Notes under the pieces: generated by a model
Told to the model about the DNA's origin: nothing
What the model saw: only the letters and a program-made list of their open reading frames with translations
Databases searched by the model: none
Translations under genes and position numbers: made by a program
Source: Chryseobacterium gotjawalense
Lineage (GTDB): Bacteria > Bacteroidota > Bacteroidia > Flavobacteriales > Weeksellaceae
Assembly (NCBI RefSeq): GCF_030012525.1
Contig: NZ_CP124855.1
Span: 620,001-684,000, forward strand
Length of the DNA: 64,000 bases
Direction: 5' to 3'
Part shown: piece by piece, positions 34,857 through 44,729 of the stretch
How the letters are laid out: the number at the start of each line of letters is the position of its first letter
Numbering within the stretch: the first letter of the stretch is position 1

Positions 34857-35819
34857 TTACTTCACATTCAACAGCGTATTACTCCCACTCCCCAGCACCG
34901 TGCTCGGCATCACGCCATCCCATTTCAGCACACGCTGGTATTCCACATAAGTAGGCGTAATTTCCTGCTGTTTCAGGCTGATGGCTTTTGCCTCGGCCTG
35001 CGCTCTGATGACCACAGAAGCGGAATCTCCTTTCGCCAGCTGTATCTTTCTCTGTGCATCCGCCTGCGCAACTCTTGCCTGAGCTTCTGCTTTAATCGCA
35101 TCAGCATCGGCCGTCGCCTTGTCTTCAATCGACTGGCGGATGGCTTTCGGCGGCTGAATATTGGTTTTCAATTGAGAAACCATAAACCATTTCCCGATTC
35201 TTTTATTCACTTCCGAGAGAATTTCTGCCTCATAAGTTTCCCGGTTGTTGAACAGGTAATCAATCGAATGCCGGTTCGCCACATCATTGATGGCCCCGAT
35301 GATGGCATTGTTCAGCCAGCCTTCCTGTATGGCTTCCAGGCCGCCCTTTTTGTACGTGGATCTCAGGTTGGTAAACATATCCGCCGCCGTAGATTCCTTC
35401 ACCGAATAGTTGAACGAAGGCTTGATTGGGCATGGGAACCCGCCTTTCGCCACGATAATAGATTCCGGATATTCAATATGCCGCTGGTCGAGCGGAACTT
35501 CCTGTATTTCCTGGGTGTATTTGTTATAAAACACGACTCCCGAAACTTCTTCGGTATTCGAAGCGCCTCTTTTATCGCCGAGTAGATTGATGAGAAGTCC
35601 TTTGTGACCCACGCTGATGACTTCGTAATTCATGGGTTGAAAAAGCGCCGCAACAACGGCAAGCAGAATAAAAGTAACCGGTTTCCATTTAACGCCAACA
35701 GGTTTTTGATTTCCGTTTTTATCCGGTTCAGCGTAGGTTAGGATGTTGAGTTTTTTTGTAATGACTCCAATGGTAACAAGCACCGCGATCATCACCAATA
35801 GTAGAAATGTTAGAGACAT
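34857..35819 (-). CDS. SPFH/Band 7 (prohibitin-like) membrane protein
   Basis: 320 residues. Two membrane segments lie near the N-terminus (about 3-21 and 47-62), then the SPFH domain (NYEVISVGHKGLLINLLGDK) and a long Ala/Glu/Lys coiled coil (about 230-290, KATADADAIKAEAQARVAQA). Such proteins form large ring or cage assemblies and membrane microdomains. It is preceded by no close partner gene; NfeD- or FtsH-type partners are not in the window. Codon usage looks richer in G+C than the A+T-rich PBP pair next to it. Confidence 0.9.
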   Translation of the reverse strand: MSLTFLLLVMIAVLVTIGVITKKLNILTYAEPDKNGNQKPVGVKWKPVTFILLAVVAALFQPMNYEVISVGHKGLLINLLGDKRGASNTEEVSGVVFYNKYTQEIQEVPLDQRHIEYPESIIVAKGGFPCPIKPSFNYSVKESTAADMFTNLRSTYKKGGLEAIQEGWLNNAIIGAINDVANRHSIDYLFNNRETYEAEILSEVNKRIGKWFMVSQLKTNIQPPKAIRQSIEDKATADADAIKAEAQARVAQADAQRKIQLAKGDSASVVIRAQAEAKAISLKQQEITPTYVEYQRVLKWDGVMPSTVLGSGSNTLLNVK

Positions 35820-35907
35820 AAATAGTATTTAAATGTGAAGTTTTAAAGATACTCATTTTAGCGAATCCCGCAAAAAGGGAAACCGTAAAGCAGAAAATGT
35901 TTTCCAA

Positions 35908-35927
35908 CCGGTCTGTTAAGAGACCGG
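35908..35927. other. Perfect hairpin upstream of the SPFH gene
   Basis: CCGGTCT-GTTAAG-AGACCGG. No T run follows, so it is not a typical terminator. Confidence 0.6.
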
Positions 35928-35949
35928 GACATTTCGTAAAATATTTTCT

Positions 35950-36575
35950 CAGTATGCGCTATGGCTCCATCTATTCAACCCCAAAAGCCGCAAAAGATTG
36001 ACGCAATTTAAGTTGGTCAAAAGTCCAAAAAGCCGCGCACTAATCAACTTTGCCAAAGTTAACAGTATGTGCTGTGGCTCCATCCTATTCAATCCCAAAA
36101 GCCGCAAAAGATTGATGCAATTTAAGTTGGTCAAAAGTCCAAAAAAGCCGCGCACTAATCAACTTTGCCAAAGTTTAGAACTTTGGCAAAGTTAACAGTA
36201 TGCGCTGTGGCTCCATCCTATTCAACCCCAAAAGCCGCAAAAGATTGATGCAATTTAAGTTGGTCAAAAGTTAAAAAAAGCCGCGCATTAATCAACTTTG
36301 CCAAAGTTTAGAACTTTGGCAAAGTTAACAGTATGCGCTGTGCCTCCATCCTATTCAACCCCAAAACCCGCAAAAGATTGATGCAATTTAAATTGGTCAA
36401 AAGTCCAAAAAAGCCGCGCATTAATCAACTTTGCCAAAGTTACAGTATGTGCTGTGCCTCCATCCTATTCAACCCCAAAACCCACAAAAGATTGATGCAA
36501 TTTAAGTTGGTCAAAAGTCCAAAAAAGCCGCACATTAATCAACTTTGCCAAAGTTTAGAACTTTGGCAAAGTTAA
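35950..36575. repeat. Five-unit intergenic tandem repeat with palindromes
   Basis: Units begin with CAGTATG at 35950, 36063, 36196, 36329 and 36443, giving lengths of 113, 133, 133, 114 and about 130. They share about 90 percent of bases by eye, with landmarks such as AAAAGATTGATGCAATTTAA and AAAAAAGCCGCGC. The long units end in a palindrome AACTTTGCCAAAG-TTTAGAA-CTTTGGCAAAGTT; the short units have only one arm. Open frames on both strands follow from the repeat and lack gene features. Confidence 0.92.
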
Positions 36576-36813
36576 AGGCTTTCCAAATTTTTATATTTTG
36601 AACCATATTTTGAAGGTTGTGCTCGGTTTCTAAAACACCACGACTATTATTTCTTCATTTTTCCGTTAATGTAAATGTCACTACAACACTAAAAACAGGA
36701 CATGAAAAAGGAGACGCAAAACATTGCGTCTCTTCGTAATATTTTAATTTATGAATTCTCCCCATACAATAACGCCGATTTTTCAGTTCTTATAATAATA
36801 GTATTTTTGTACC
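36576..36813. other. Intergenic region with hairpin before the glycosylhydrolase gene
   Basis: GAGACGCAA-AACA-TTGCGTCTC (36711-36732) is a perfect 9-bp hairpin with an A run before it; on the minus strand it is followed by CTTTTTC. TATTTTTG at 36802-36809 is a -7 box only 4 bases before the ATG at 36814. Confidence 0.6.
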
Positions 36814-38388
36814 ATGAATATCCGAAACTTACAATATACCCTACTGGTTGCAACAGCAATTTTCATCAATTCCTGTTCTACCCAAAAACCTGCGAAACAG
36901 GTTGCTAAAAAGCCAGTGACGACCACGAAACCTTTGCCCGCAAAACCTGGCCAACCTCTGCCTGATTCCGAGAAAAAAATCACCCTCAACCTTCCGGAAG
37001 TGAACCGTGAATTCCGGGCTGCGTGGATTGCCACGGTGGCAAATATCAACTGGCCTTCCAAAAACAATCTGACAAGTCAGCAACAAAAAGACGAAGCCAT
37101 CAAAATTTTGGATCTGTTGAAAGACGCCAATTTCAATGCGGTGATTTTTCAGGCACGTCCTTCTGCAGATGCAATGTATAAAAGCGATCTGGAACCCTGG
37201 TCTTATTTCCTGACCGGTTCTATAGGAAAAGCTCCCGCTCCTTTTTATGATCCGTTAGAATTCTGGATTACAGAAGCCCACCGGCGGGGAATGGAACTGC
37301 ATGTCTGGCTAAATCCCTACCGCGCTCATCACACCACTGGCGGGCCGATTACCGAAGAATCAGTTATTAAGAAAATGCCTGACCAAATCGTCAAACTCCG
37401 CAACGGGATGTACTGGATGGATCCGTCTGACGGGAAAACGCAGGATCATGCTTCAAAAGTGATTAAAGATCTGGTCAAACGCTATGATATCGATGCAGTC
37501 CATATCGACGATTATTTTTATCCTTATAAAGAATATAATGGCGGGAAAGATTTCCCGGACAACAAAACCTGGAACGATTATCTAAAGCAAGGCGGAAACC
37601 TCTCGCGGGCAGACTGGCGAAGAGCAAACGTGAATAAATTCATCAAAAGAATTCATGATGAAATCAAAGCCGAAAAAAGTTACGTGCAGTTTGGAATCAG
37701 CCCTTTTGGAATCTGGAAACCCGGTTTTCCGGAAGGAATCAAAGGTTCCTCCCAATATGATGAATTATACGCTGATGCCAAATTATGGCTGAACCAAGGC
37801 TGGCTGGATTATTTCTCGCCCCAACTCTACTGGAAAAATGACGGCCCCCAAAGTTTCCCAGCGCTGCTGAAATGGTGGGAAAGTGAGAACACGCAGAAAC
37901 GTCATCTTTATCCGGGTCTGAACACGATTGGGCTGAATGGTGTGAGTGACCGTCCGGCAGAAATCGTATCCCAAATTAACCTGACGCGCCAGATTTTAAA
38001 AAACAATTCGGGCTCGGTACATTACAGCGTCGATGGATTATCAAAAAATGCGGCCATGTTCAACGCGGTGAAAAATGCGTATCAAACGCAGGCATTGATT
38101 CCCAGAACACCTTGGATTAAATCAAAACCTTTAGACAAGCCCAATCTTTCTGTTGAAAATAACGGCAATTCTGTGAATATCAAATGGAATGCTTTGGATG
38201 CTCCGAATGTTTTTCAATGGATTCTGTATGTGAAAAATGGTGACACCTGGGAAACTGAAATTTTAGAAAAAGATATCGTTTCCAGGAATTTACCTTTAAC
38301 TAAAAATGGAAAAAAACTGAATACGATTGCACTGAAATCGGTGGACCGGCTAGGAAATGAAAGCGACTATGACGCGAAGAAGCTATAG
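36814..38388 (+). CDS. Family 10-like glycosylhydrolase lipoprotein (DUF187/GHL10)
   Basis: 524 residues. The signal ends in a lipobox (FINSCSTQKPAKQ), followed by a Lys/Pro linker. The catalytic-type domain starts at REFRAAWIATVANINWPS and has NAVIFQARPSADAMY, HVWLNPYRAHH, YDIDAVHIDDYFYPY and FGISPFGIWKPG, features of the glycosyl hydrolase-like 10 family. A fibronectin-like C-terminal part follows (about 435-524). It probably cleaves a cell-wall or surface glycan; the substrate is not known. The -7 box just before the ATG suggests a leaderless or nearly leaderless message. Confidence 0.92.
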   Translation: MNIRNLQYTLLVATAIFINSCSTQKPAKQVAKKPVTTTKPLPAKPGQPLPDSEKKITLNLPEVNREFRAAWIATVANINWPSKNNLTSQQQKDEAIKILDLLKDANFNAVIFQARPSADAMYKSDLEPWSYFLTGSIGKAPAPFYDPLEFWITEAHRRGMELHVWLNPYRAHHTTGGPITEESVIKKMPDQIVKLRNGMYWMDPSDGKTQDHASKVIKDLVKRYDIDAVHIDDYFYPYKEYNGGKDFPDNKTWNDYLKQGGNLSRADWRRANVNKFIKRIHDEIKAEKSYVQFGISPFGIWKPGFPEGIKGSSQYDELYADAKLWLNQGWLDYFSPQLYWKNDGPQSFPALLKWWESENTQKRHLYPGLNTIGLNGVSDRPAEIVSQINLTRQILKNNSGSVHYSVDGLSKNAAMFNAVKNAYQTQALIPRTPWIKSKPLDKPNLSVENNGNSVNIKWNALDAPNVFQWILYVKNGDTWETEILEKDIVSRNLPLTKNGKKLNTIALKSVDRLGNESDYDAKKL

Positions 38389-38589
38389 TAGTAAAACCAG
38401 AGGATTTAAGCTAAATAAAAACGGATGATAAATGAATATCAATATTAAAACCACAAAAGTCACAAAAGCTTCATTCAAAAAGTCAGTAAAAAAAGAGCAC
38501 AAAGTAAAATCTGTAGATTTTCATTTTTGTCCTTTTCTGAAAGTTAGATTTTAAATTTTGCAGCTATTTATCTTTTATGACTTTTATGG

Positions 38590-41500
38590 TTAAAAAATCA
38601 AACTCCCTCTTTCTTCGTCTTTGATGATATTCAGAGAAACCGGCATTTTTTCTTTCAGTTCTTCAACATGGGAAATAATGCCAACGATTCTATTTTCTTT
38701 TTGCAAATTGGTCAGGGTTTCAAATACGACATTCACCGATTCCAAATCCTGAGTTCCGAAACCTTCATCGATAAAAAAGAAATTCTTTTCAGCCTGCGCA
38801 TTCGCCTGAACACTTTCTGCCAAAGCCAAAGCCAGACTTAAAGAAACCTGGAAAGACTGACCGCCGGACAAGGTTTTCACACTTCTGCTTCTGCCTTCAT
38901 TCAGGAAATCCACGATTTCAAAATCATTATTTTCATTAAGCTGAAGACTCAATTGATTTCGGGTCATCCGGTGAAAGCGAATATTGGCATGATCGCACAA
39001 CTGCCTTAAATAAATCGAAGAAACATATTGCACAAAACCCGCTCCTTTAAAGAGATTGGTCATTATTTTCAGATGATCGGCACGCTTCTGAAGTTTCGCT
39101 GATTCTTTCAAAAGATCCTCTTTTTTCTTAAATTCTTTTTCAAGTCTGTCGATTTCCGAAGCCAGTTTTACCACATTATCATTAGCGGTTTTCAGCTCAT
39201 TTTCACCCGTTTTAAACTGCATTTCGAGGGCAACAAACTGTTCTTTATCAAAAGAAAAACCTTTCAGTTTCAAGGACAACTCCTCCACTCCATTTTTCAA
39301 AGTTTCAAAATCAATTCTAAATTTCTGAATCTGATTTCTTCCCTCCTGAACATTGAGTTCCTGAGCTAAAATGGTTTCAACTTCTTCTAAATTATTAAAT
39401 TTCTGATCTGTTAAGTATTGAATTAAAACAGTCCTGTTTTCTGAAATTTCTTCTTCAAGTTCCGCAATTCGTTTTCCCAATTGTTCAGAAACCGCTTTCT
39501 GCTCAGCAAACTTCGGCGAAAGTTCTTTTTCCTGTTGAATTAAATTTTGGTAATCCTGTTCCGTTTTCAGATTTGATTGTGACAGATTCTGAAAACGCTC
39601 TTCCACTTCATCCACAGATTTCTCGCGAAAATCTTCCCATAATAAATTCTTTAAATTTGACTGATTGGTTTTGAATTTCGTCTCAACTTCCTTTTCCTTT
39701 AATTTGAAATCTTCTAACGCTTTATTGAATTTATCCAGGCTTTCACGCTCTTTCTCAAGATTTTTCTGCTGCTGAGAAATCTCCTGGCTTAGCGCTTCAA
39801 TTTGTTTTTCGAGGTCAAAAGAATGGTTTCGTTTCGATTCAAAATCAGCTTCATTTTCAGCATTAAATTCTTCCCAGCTAAAATTATTTTGATGAGTATC
39901 AACTTCCGTTTTTATCTGATCAAAAGCTTCTTTTTCTGTTTTTAACTGGCTTTCAAAGAATTTCTTTTTCTCCAGAATCTTTTCAATTTCAGAACTTGTC
40001 TGTTGCAGCTCTTTCTGCTGGTTTTCAAACTTAATAATTTGCTCAGCAATTGCAGAAAGTTCACTTTTCACATCTTCAAATTCTACAATATCCGGATGAT
40101 CCAAAGCGCCACAAAGCGGACAGGATTCTCCGTCGTGAAGTTCATTGGCAAAATGCGCCAGTTTCTGCTGAACTTCCAACTGATTTCTTTTTTCTGAAAG
40201 GTTTTTTTTCTGATTTTCTAAAGCATCATTCTTCAGTTTAAAATCATTTTTAAAAGTTTCAACATCAATAGTAAAAGGTTTCAATTCCTCAGAAATGTTA
40301 TGAATTTCTGAATTTAAATCATCTGTTTTCTTGAGTTGGGCTTGAAGAATTTCCGTTAAGTTTCTCTTTTTAGAAAACCAGTTTCCGACATTTAATAATA
40401 ATTGAGCATCCAATCTTTGCGATTTCAAAAGCTCTGAATTTTTCACCAAAACATCAATTTTATTCCTGATTGTTTTTTGATTTTCAGAAACCTTTTCTAC
40501 TTCTTTTACGCCATTTTCAGTTCGGGATTTGAGAATTTCTATTTCGGCTGAAAACCTGAGCATTTGCAGGATCAAACGCAGATCATTTTCCTTAATTTTA
40601 GACTGTTCCAGAACTTCATATTGAGGCAAAATTGCTGTAATGCTTTCTTTCAATACATTAAATTTCCGTTCAGTTTCTGCTAAATTTTTACCCTGAATTT
40701 CTTTCTCGTGATTTTTAGAATCAATTTCTTTTTGAAGTTTATTTTTCTCGCCAATCAAAGGACTGAACAATCTGAAAATCTGCTCAAACCGTTCTGTTTG
40801 TTTCTCTAATAAATCAATATCTATTTTTTCAAACGAAAGTTTTTTAAAGCTTTCCTGCTTTTCATTTAACAGTTCAAAATCTGTTTTAAGATTCTTTTGA
40901 AGCTGATATTTCTTATCAATTTTATTAAATTCATTTTTTGCCTCCTCAAACTTTACCTGAAGCAAGGTTAAATTTTCTTTCTGAGCAGCAATCTGTTCTT
41001 CATTTATTTCTTCAAAACCTTTCAGCTGACCTTCTAACTGATCCAGTTCAGATTTGTTTTTGGCATTCAAACCTGAAACATTATTCTGCAGATCAAACCG
41101 ATACAGATTGAAAATCTCTTTCATCATATTCGTTCTGTCAGTCGCGCCCAGTTCCAGAAACTCTTTGAACTGGCCTTGGGGAATAATAATCGTTCGTTTA
41201 AAATTCGCATACGTAAGATTAATTATTTTTTCCGGATTTACATGTTCCAAAGGTTCCCAGCGGTTTTCTTTCCATTCATAAAAAACAACATTCGATGGTT
41301 TCACATCGTCAAAGTTTTTAGAATTCCGTTTAAATTCTCTGGTCGCCCGAAATTTCTTATTTTCAAAATTGAAGAAATCAAATTCAATGAAAGACCGGTT
41401 TGATTTCAGATTCATCATATTGTAAGCCCGTTTGTCTCTTGCATTCAGCCGTTCTGTTTCGCCATATAAAGCAAACGAGATCGCTTCCAAAATGGATGAT

Positions 41501-41622
41501 TTTCCGGAACCGACTGAGCCGAAAATGCCGAATAGACCTGATTCTGTAAGACTTTTAAAATCAATGGTCTGTCTTTCCTGATAAGAATATAAACCTTCGA
41601 GCGTGAGTTGAACTGGAATCAT
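38590..41622 (-). CDS. sbcC: Exonuclease subunit SbcC (SMC-type ATPase)
   Basis: 1010 residues. Walker A is GSVGSGKSSILEAI near residue 36. Long coiled coils on both sides enclose a zinc hook with CPLCGALDHP near residue 500. The C-terminal ABC signature is LSGGQSFQVSLSLALALAE and Walker B is FFFIDEGFGTQD. With SbcD it cuts hairpins and DNA ends. It starts 3 bases after the sbcD stop. Confidence 0.96.
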   Translation of the reverse strand: MIPVQLTLEGLYSYQERQTIDFKSLTESGLFGIFGSVGSGKSSILEAISFALYGETERLNARDKRAYNMMNLKSNRSFIEFDFFNFENKKFRATREFKRNSKNFDDVKPSNVVFYEWKENRWEPLEHVNPEKIINLTYANFKRTIIIPQGQFKEFLELGATDRTNMMKEIFNLYRFDLQNNVSGLNAKNKSELDQLEGQLKGFEEINEEQIAAQKENLTLLQVKFEEAKNEFNKIDKKYQLQKNLKTDFELLNEKQESFKKLSFEKIDIDLLEKQTERFEQIFRLFSPLIGEKNKLQKEIDSKNHEKEIQGKNLAETERKFNVLKESITAILPQYEVLEQSKIKENDLRLILQMLRFSAEIEILKSRTENGVKEVEKVSENQKTIRNKIDVLVKNSELLKSQRLDAQLLLNVGNWFSKKRNLTEILQAQLKKTDDLNSEIHNISEELKPFTIDVETFKNDFKLKNDALENQKKNLSEKRNQLEVQQKLAHFANELHDGESCPLCGALDHPDIVEFEDVKSELSAIAEQIIKFENQQKELQQTSSEIEKILEKKKFFESQLKTEKEAFDQIKTEVDTHQNNFSWEEFNAENEADFESKRNHSFDLEKQIEALSQEISQQQKNLEKERESLDKFNKALEDFKLKEKEVETKFKTNQSNLKNLLWEDFREKSVDEVEERFQNLSQSNLKTEQDYQNLIQQEKELSPKFAEQKAVSEQLGKRIAELEEEISENRTVLIQYLTDQKFNNLEEVETILAQELNVQEGRNQIQKFRIDFETLKNGVEELSLKLKGFSFDKEQFVALEMQFKTGENELKTANDNVVKLASEIDRLEKEFKKKEDLLKESAKLQKRADHLKIMTNLFKGAGFVQYVSSIYLRQLCDHANIRFHRMTRNQLSLQLNENNDFEIVDFLNEGRSRSVKTLSGGQSFQVSLSLALALAESVQANAQAEKNFFFIDEGFGTQDLESVNVVFETLTNLQKENRIVGIISHVEELKEKMPVSLNIIKDEERGSLIF

Positions 41623-41625
41623 GAA

Positions 41626-42831
41626 TTAAGGATTTAGAATTTCATTTAACAAATTAAGAAGGTCTTCATTAGCCTGTTGCCCATTGTTTTTGGATTTAAA
41701 ATAATCCTGAAACAAAGACTGAATATCCTGATCGAGATTGATTTCGTGCAAGTTATTTTCTGTAAATTCCTGGCTTTTAACTTTCGGAATCAAGTGAACA
41801 ATTCCGCCGTGGGACTGATAAATCTGTTTGCGCTCTTCGGCTTTCAAAAAGGTTTCACTTTCTAAAGTCAATTCCACCAGAGAATTTGGATTCTCAGTCA
41901 GCCAATCAATTGTTTTTTCAACGGAATCGAAAGTTTTCCGAAACAAAGGTTTTCCGTTTTTCAAAGGAATTTTCTCAAATGAAACCGCTTTGTTCGGTTC
42001 AGCTTCAATAATGGAAATATATTTGGTCTGACCCGCTTCACTGAAACTGTAGCACAAAGGCGACGACGAATAAACGACCGGTTTTTCCGGAGTTCCGATA
42101 TTTTGAAAACCATGCAAATGTCCCAAAGCGGTATATTGAATTTGCGGCGGAATGGTTTCTGAAAAAATCAAATCTGCGTTTCCGATTTTAATAGGTTTCT
42201 CTCCATCGGGTTCTTCCAGAATCTCAGTTCCTTTTTTATTCATATACAAATGAGCCATCAAAAGATTCACTCCATTTTCATCGCAGAATTCATCGGCAAT
42301 CCTTGCCCAGTTTGCTGCTAAAACCAGATTAAGCGCCTGTTCTTTATTTTCGCCAAAATATTCTTTTAACCGGATTTCATTAGCGTAAGGCGTATGCAAA
42401 ATCCGGATTGGGAAATCAAAACCGTTCAATTTTAATTCTAAAAAACCTTGGGCAGAATTCGTTATTTTAAAATTTTCGAGTTCAAAAGGATGAACTTCAG
42501 CATTGGGATGTCCGATGAGAATGATACCGCATTCGCGTGCCAAAGGATTGGGAGCATCGATCAAATTGGGAGCATCGTGATTTCCGGAAATTGCAATAAC
42601 CGGCCGTTTTCCCTTTAATGATAAACGTTTCAGCGTTTTATAAAACAATTCAATCGCGTCGACACTAGGATTAAAAGTATCAAACAAGTCTCCAGCGACA
42701 AGAACTAAATCTACGTTCTGTTCATCGGCAATTGCTATTATTTCATTCAAAACTAAAACCTGTTCTTCCAGACGCGAAAAACGGTCTAACCGTTTACCCA
42801 AATGCCAATCGGCGGTATGCAGAATTTTCAT
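41626..42831 (-). CDS. sbcD: Exonuclease subunit SbcD (Mre11-type nuclease)
   Basis: 401 residues. The metallophosphoesterase motifs are HTADWHLGK, VAGDLFD, ISGNHDA and LGHLHGFQ, which bind two metal ions. It is the nuclease of the SbcCD complex and is encoded directly upstream of sbcC. Length fits the family. An ATG at 42831 begins exactly at the conserved MKILHTADWH. Confidence 0.96.
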   Translation of the reverse strand: MKILHTADWHLGKRLDRFSRLEEQVLVLNEIIAIADEQNVDLVLVAGDLFDTFNPSVDAIELFYKTLKRLSLKGKRPVIAISGNHDAPNLIDAPNPLARECGIILIGHPNAEVHPFELENFKITNSAQGFLELKLNGFDFPIRILHTPYANEIRLKEYFGENKEQALNLVLAANWARIADEFCDENGVNLLMAHLYMNKKGTEILEEPDGEKPIKIGNADLIFSETIPPQIQYTALGHLHGFQNIGTPEKPVVYSSSPLCYSFSEAGQTKYISIIEAEPNKAVSFEKIPLKNGKPLFRKTFDSVEKTIDWLTENPNSLVELTLESETFLKAEERKQIYQSHGGIVHLIPKVKSQEFTENNLHEINLDQDIQSLFQDYFKSKNNGQQANEDLLNLLNEILNP

Positions 42832-43026
42832 GATTCAAATGTAAGGAAGAATTTCAGAATAGGATCAATTCCATCAGGTCGCCAGACTTAAAAAATGAGT
42901 CACCGAAAAGGATGCCTCATAACTTAGAGCATTTACTTTTAAAAAAGAAATTTCTATTTTTTAACGGCACTCTTAAAACTTTTAAATTCCCCGAAAAGAG
43001 TCCCTATCCGTGAAAATTGCCCACAA

Positions 43027-43057
43027 AAAAAGAGAACCAATTTCTTGATTCTCTTTG
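43027..43057 (-). terminator. Terminator after tRNA-fMet
   Basis: On the minus strand AAAGAGAATC-N8-GGTTCTCTTT with a T run, 6 bases past the tRNA. Confidence 0.85.
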
Positions 43058-43062
43058 CTTAG

Positions 43063-43135
<73 letters not shown>

Positions 43136-43212
43136 TTATTGTGGTGCAAATATACAACTATTATCTAAACTTCCAAATTTTATCTGAAAAAACTTTATTC
43201 ATCTATTTTTAG

Positions 43213-43220
43213 TAAATTTG
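43213..43220 (+). promoter_or_regulatory. -7 box directly before the YrdC-type gene
   Basis: TAAATTTG ends 3 bases before the ATG at 43224, so the message may be leaderless. The -33 part is not clear. Confidence 0.5.
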
Positions 43221-43223
43221 TAT

Positions 43224-43835
43224 ATGGCAAAAATTCTAAAAATATATCCCGACAATCCACAGGAAAACCTGCTCGACGAGGTAGTTCGTACGTTAAAAAA
43301 TGGTGGATTGATTATTTACCCTTCCGATACTGTTTACGCGTTGGGTTGCAATATTTTTGATATCCGGGCAATGGAAAAGCTCGCGCAGATCAAAAAAATC
43401 AAGTTGGAAAAAGCCCATTTTTCAATCATCTGTAACGATTTAAGTCACCTGTCTGAATTTTCGCGACCGATTGACACCAGTACTTTCCGGTATTTGAAAA
43501 ATAATGTCCCAGGACCATTTACATTCATTTTAGAAGCCAACAAAAACTTACCGCTTGCTTACAAAGGAAAAAAAACGGTCGGAATCCGCGTTCCTGACCA
43601 TATCATCCCGCAGCTGATTGTTCAGAAATTAGGCCACCCGATTGCCTCTACCTCGATTAAAGATGATGATGAAGTAATCGAGTATTCCACGGATCCCGAA
43701 CTGATTGCCGAGAAATATGATCATTTGGTCGATATCGTGATCGATTGTGGTTACGGCGATAATGTCGCTTCTACGATTGTGGATCTTACCAGCGGCGAAC
43801 CCGAAATTCTTCGTCAAGGGAAAGGTATTCTTTAG
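43224..43835 (+). CDS. L-threonylcarbamoyladenylate synthase (Sua5/YciO/YrdC family)
   Basis: 203 residues from the ATG at 43224; a TTG six bases upstream lies in the promoter box. The YrdC fold shows GGLIIYPSDTVYALGCN, VPGPFTFIL, KTVGIRVPDH and PIASTSIK. It makes threonylcarbamoyl-AMP from threonine, bicarbonate and ATP for t6A37 in ANN-decoding tRNAs, or belongs to the close YciO branch, which sequence alone does not exclude. It is divergent from the initiator tRNA gene. Confidence 0.92.
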   Translation: MAKILKIYPDNPQENLLDEVVRTLKNGGLIIYPSDTVYALGCNIFDIRAMEKLAQIKKIKLEKAHFSIICNDLSHLSEFSRPIDTSTFRYLKNNVPGPFTFILEANKNLPLAYKGKKTVGIRVPDHIIPQLIVQKLGHPIASTSIKDDDEVIEYSTDPELIAEKYDHLVDIVIDCGYGDNVASTIVDLTSGEPEILRQGKGIL

Positions 43836-43970
43836 TTTTATTCTTCTCTTTCCCGAGATCAATGAAAGACGTTTCCTTCAGGATTTTTCGATAAAAAAAC
43901 TCCCATTAGACAGGAACGTAAACTACACTACATTTCCAACAGCAACAATATATTATAATTATTTCAGAAA

Positions 43971-44729
43971 ATGAAAATCATTACATCGCCGGCAAAACTC
44001 ATGAACATTGAAAATTCCAGTGAATTTCTAAAACCAACACATCCGAACTTCATTGACCATGCCGACTTTATACTAAAAACTTTAAAACAGAAGTCTCCCA
44101 AATATTTATCAGAGCTCATGGAGATTTCACCAAAACTTGCTGATGAGAATTGGGAACGAAACCAAAATTGGAAGGCAAAACCTTCATCCAAAGAATCTGC
44201 GCCAGCTTTAATGGCTTTCAGCGGCGAAGTTTATCGTGGTTTAGATGCGAAATCACTGGACGAAAAATCAATCAAATATCTCCAGAAAAATTACCGTATA
44301 CTTTCAGGATTGTACGGATTGTTAAGACCTTCAGATAAAGTAATGCTTTACCGTTTGGAAATGGGTCGGAAATTTGAGTTTGACCAATACAAAAACCTCT
44401 ATGAATTCTGGAAAGACAAAGTTACAGAGCAACTTAACAGTGAATTAAAATCAAAAGATATTGTTCTGAATTTAGCTAGTAAAGAATATTTCAAAGTCAT
44501 TGATAAAACAAAATTAAAAGCACCGATTATCGATTTTGATTTCTATGAATATAAAGAGGGAAAACTGAAGACCATTGTGGTTTACACCAAACATGCAAGA
44601 GGTTTAGTCACCAGATATTGTGCTCAGAATGAGGTAAAAACATTAGATGAAGTAAAAGGATTTAACCTTGAAAACTACCGTATTGCTGAAGAACTTTCCA
44701 CAGAAACAAAACTTGTTTTTACAAGATAA
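43971..44729 (+). CDS. yaaA: Peroxide stress protein YaaA
   Basis: 252 residues matching the YaaA/DUF328 family: MKIITSPAKLMN at the start, PALMAFSGEVYRGLDA, ILSGLYGLLRPSDKVMLYRLEMG, and a C-terminal RYCAQNEVKTLDEVKGF. YaaA lowers free iron and protects DNA under peroxide stress in other bacteria. It stands 135 bases after the YrdC-type gene on the same strand. Confidence 0.95.
   Translation: MKIITSPAKLMNIENSSEFLKPTHPNFIDHADFILKTLKQKSPKYLSELMEISPKLADENWERNQNWKAKPSSKESAPALMAFSGEVYRGLDAKSLDEKSIKYLQKNYRILSGLYGLLRPSDKVMLYRLEMGRKFEFDQYKNLYEFWKDKVTEQLNSELKSKDIVLNLASKEYFKVIDKTKLKAPIIDFDFYEYKEGKLKTIVVYTKHARGLVTRYCAQNEVKTLDEVKGFNLENYRIAEELSTETKLVFTR

Noticed and set aside
34824..35585. 253-codon plus-strand frame opposite the SPFH gene
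   Set aside because: Long only because the G+C-richer SPFH gene has few stops on the other strand; composition is Arg/His/Phe-rich as in mirror frames.
35949..36575. Several 65-80-codon frames on both strands in the repeat array
   Set aside because: They repeat with the DNA unit, occur on both strands and lack start context, so they follow from the repeat.
35950..36575. CRISPR array
   Set aside because: Units are whole 113-133-base tandem copies without unique spacers between short repeats, and no cas genes are near.
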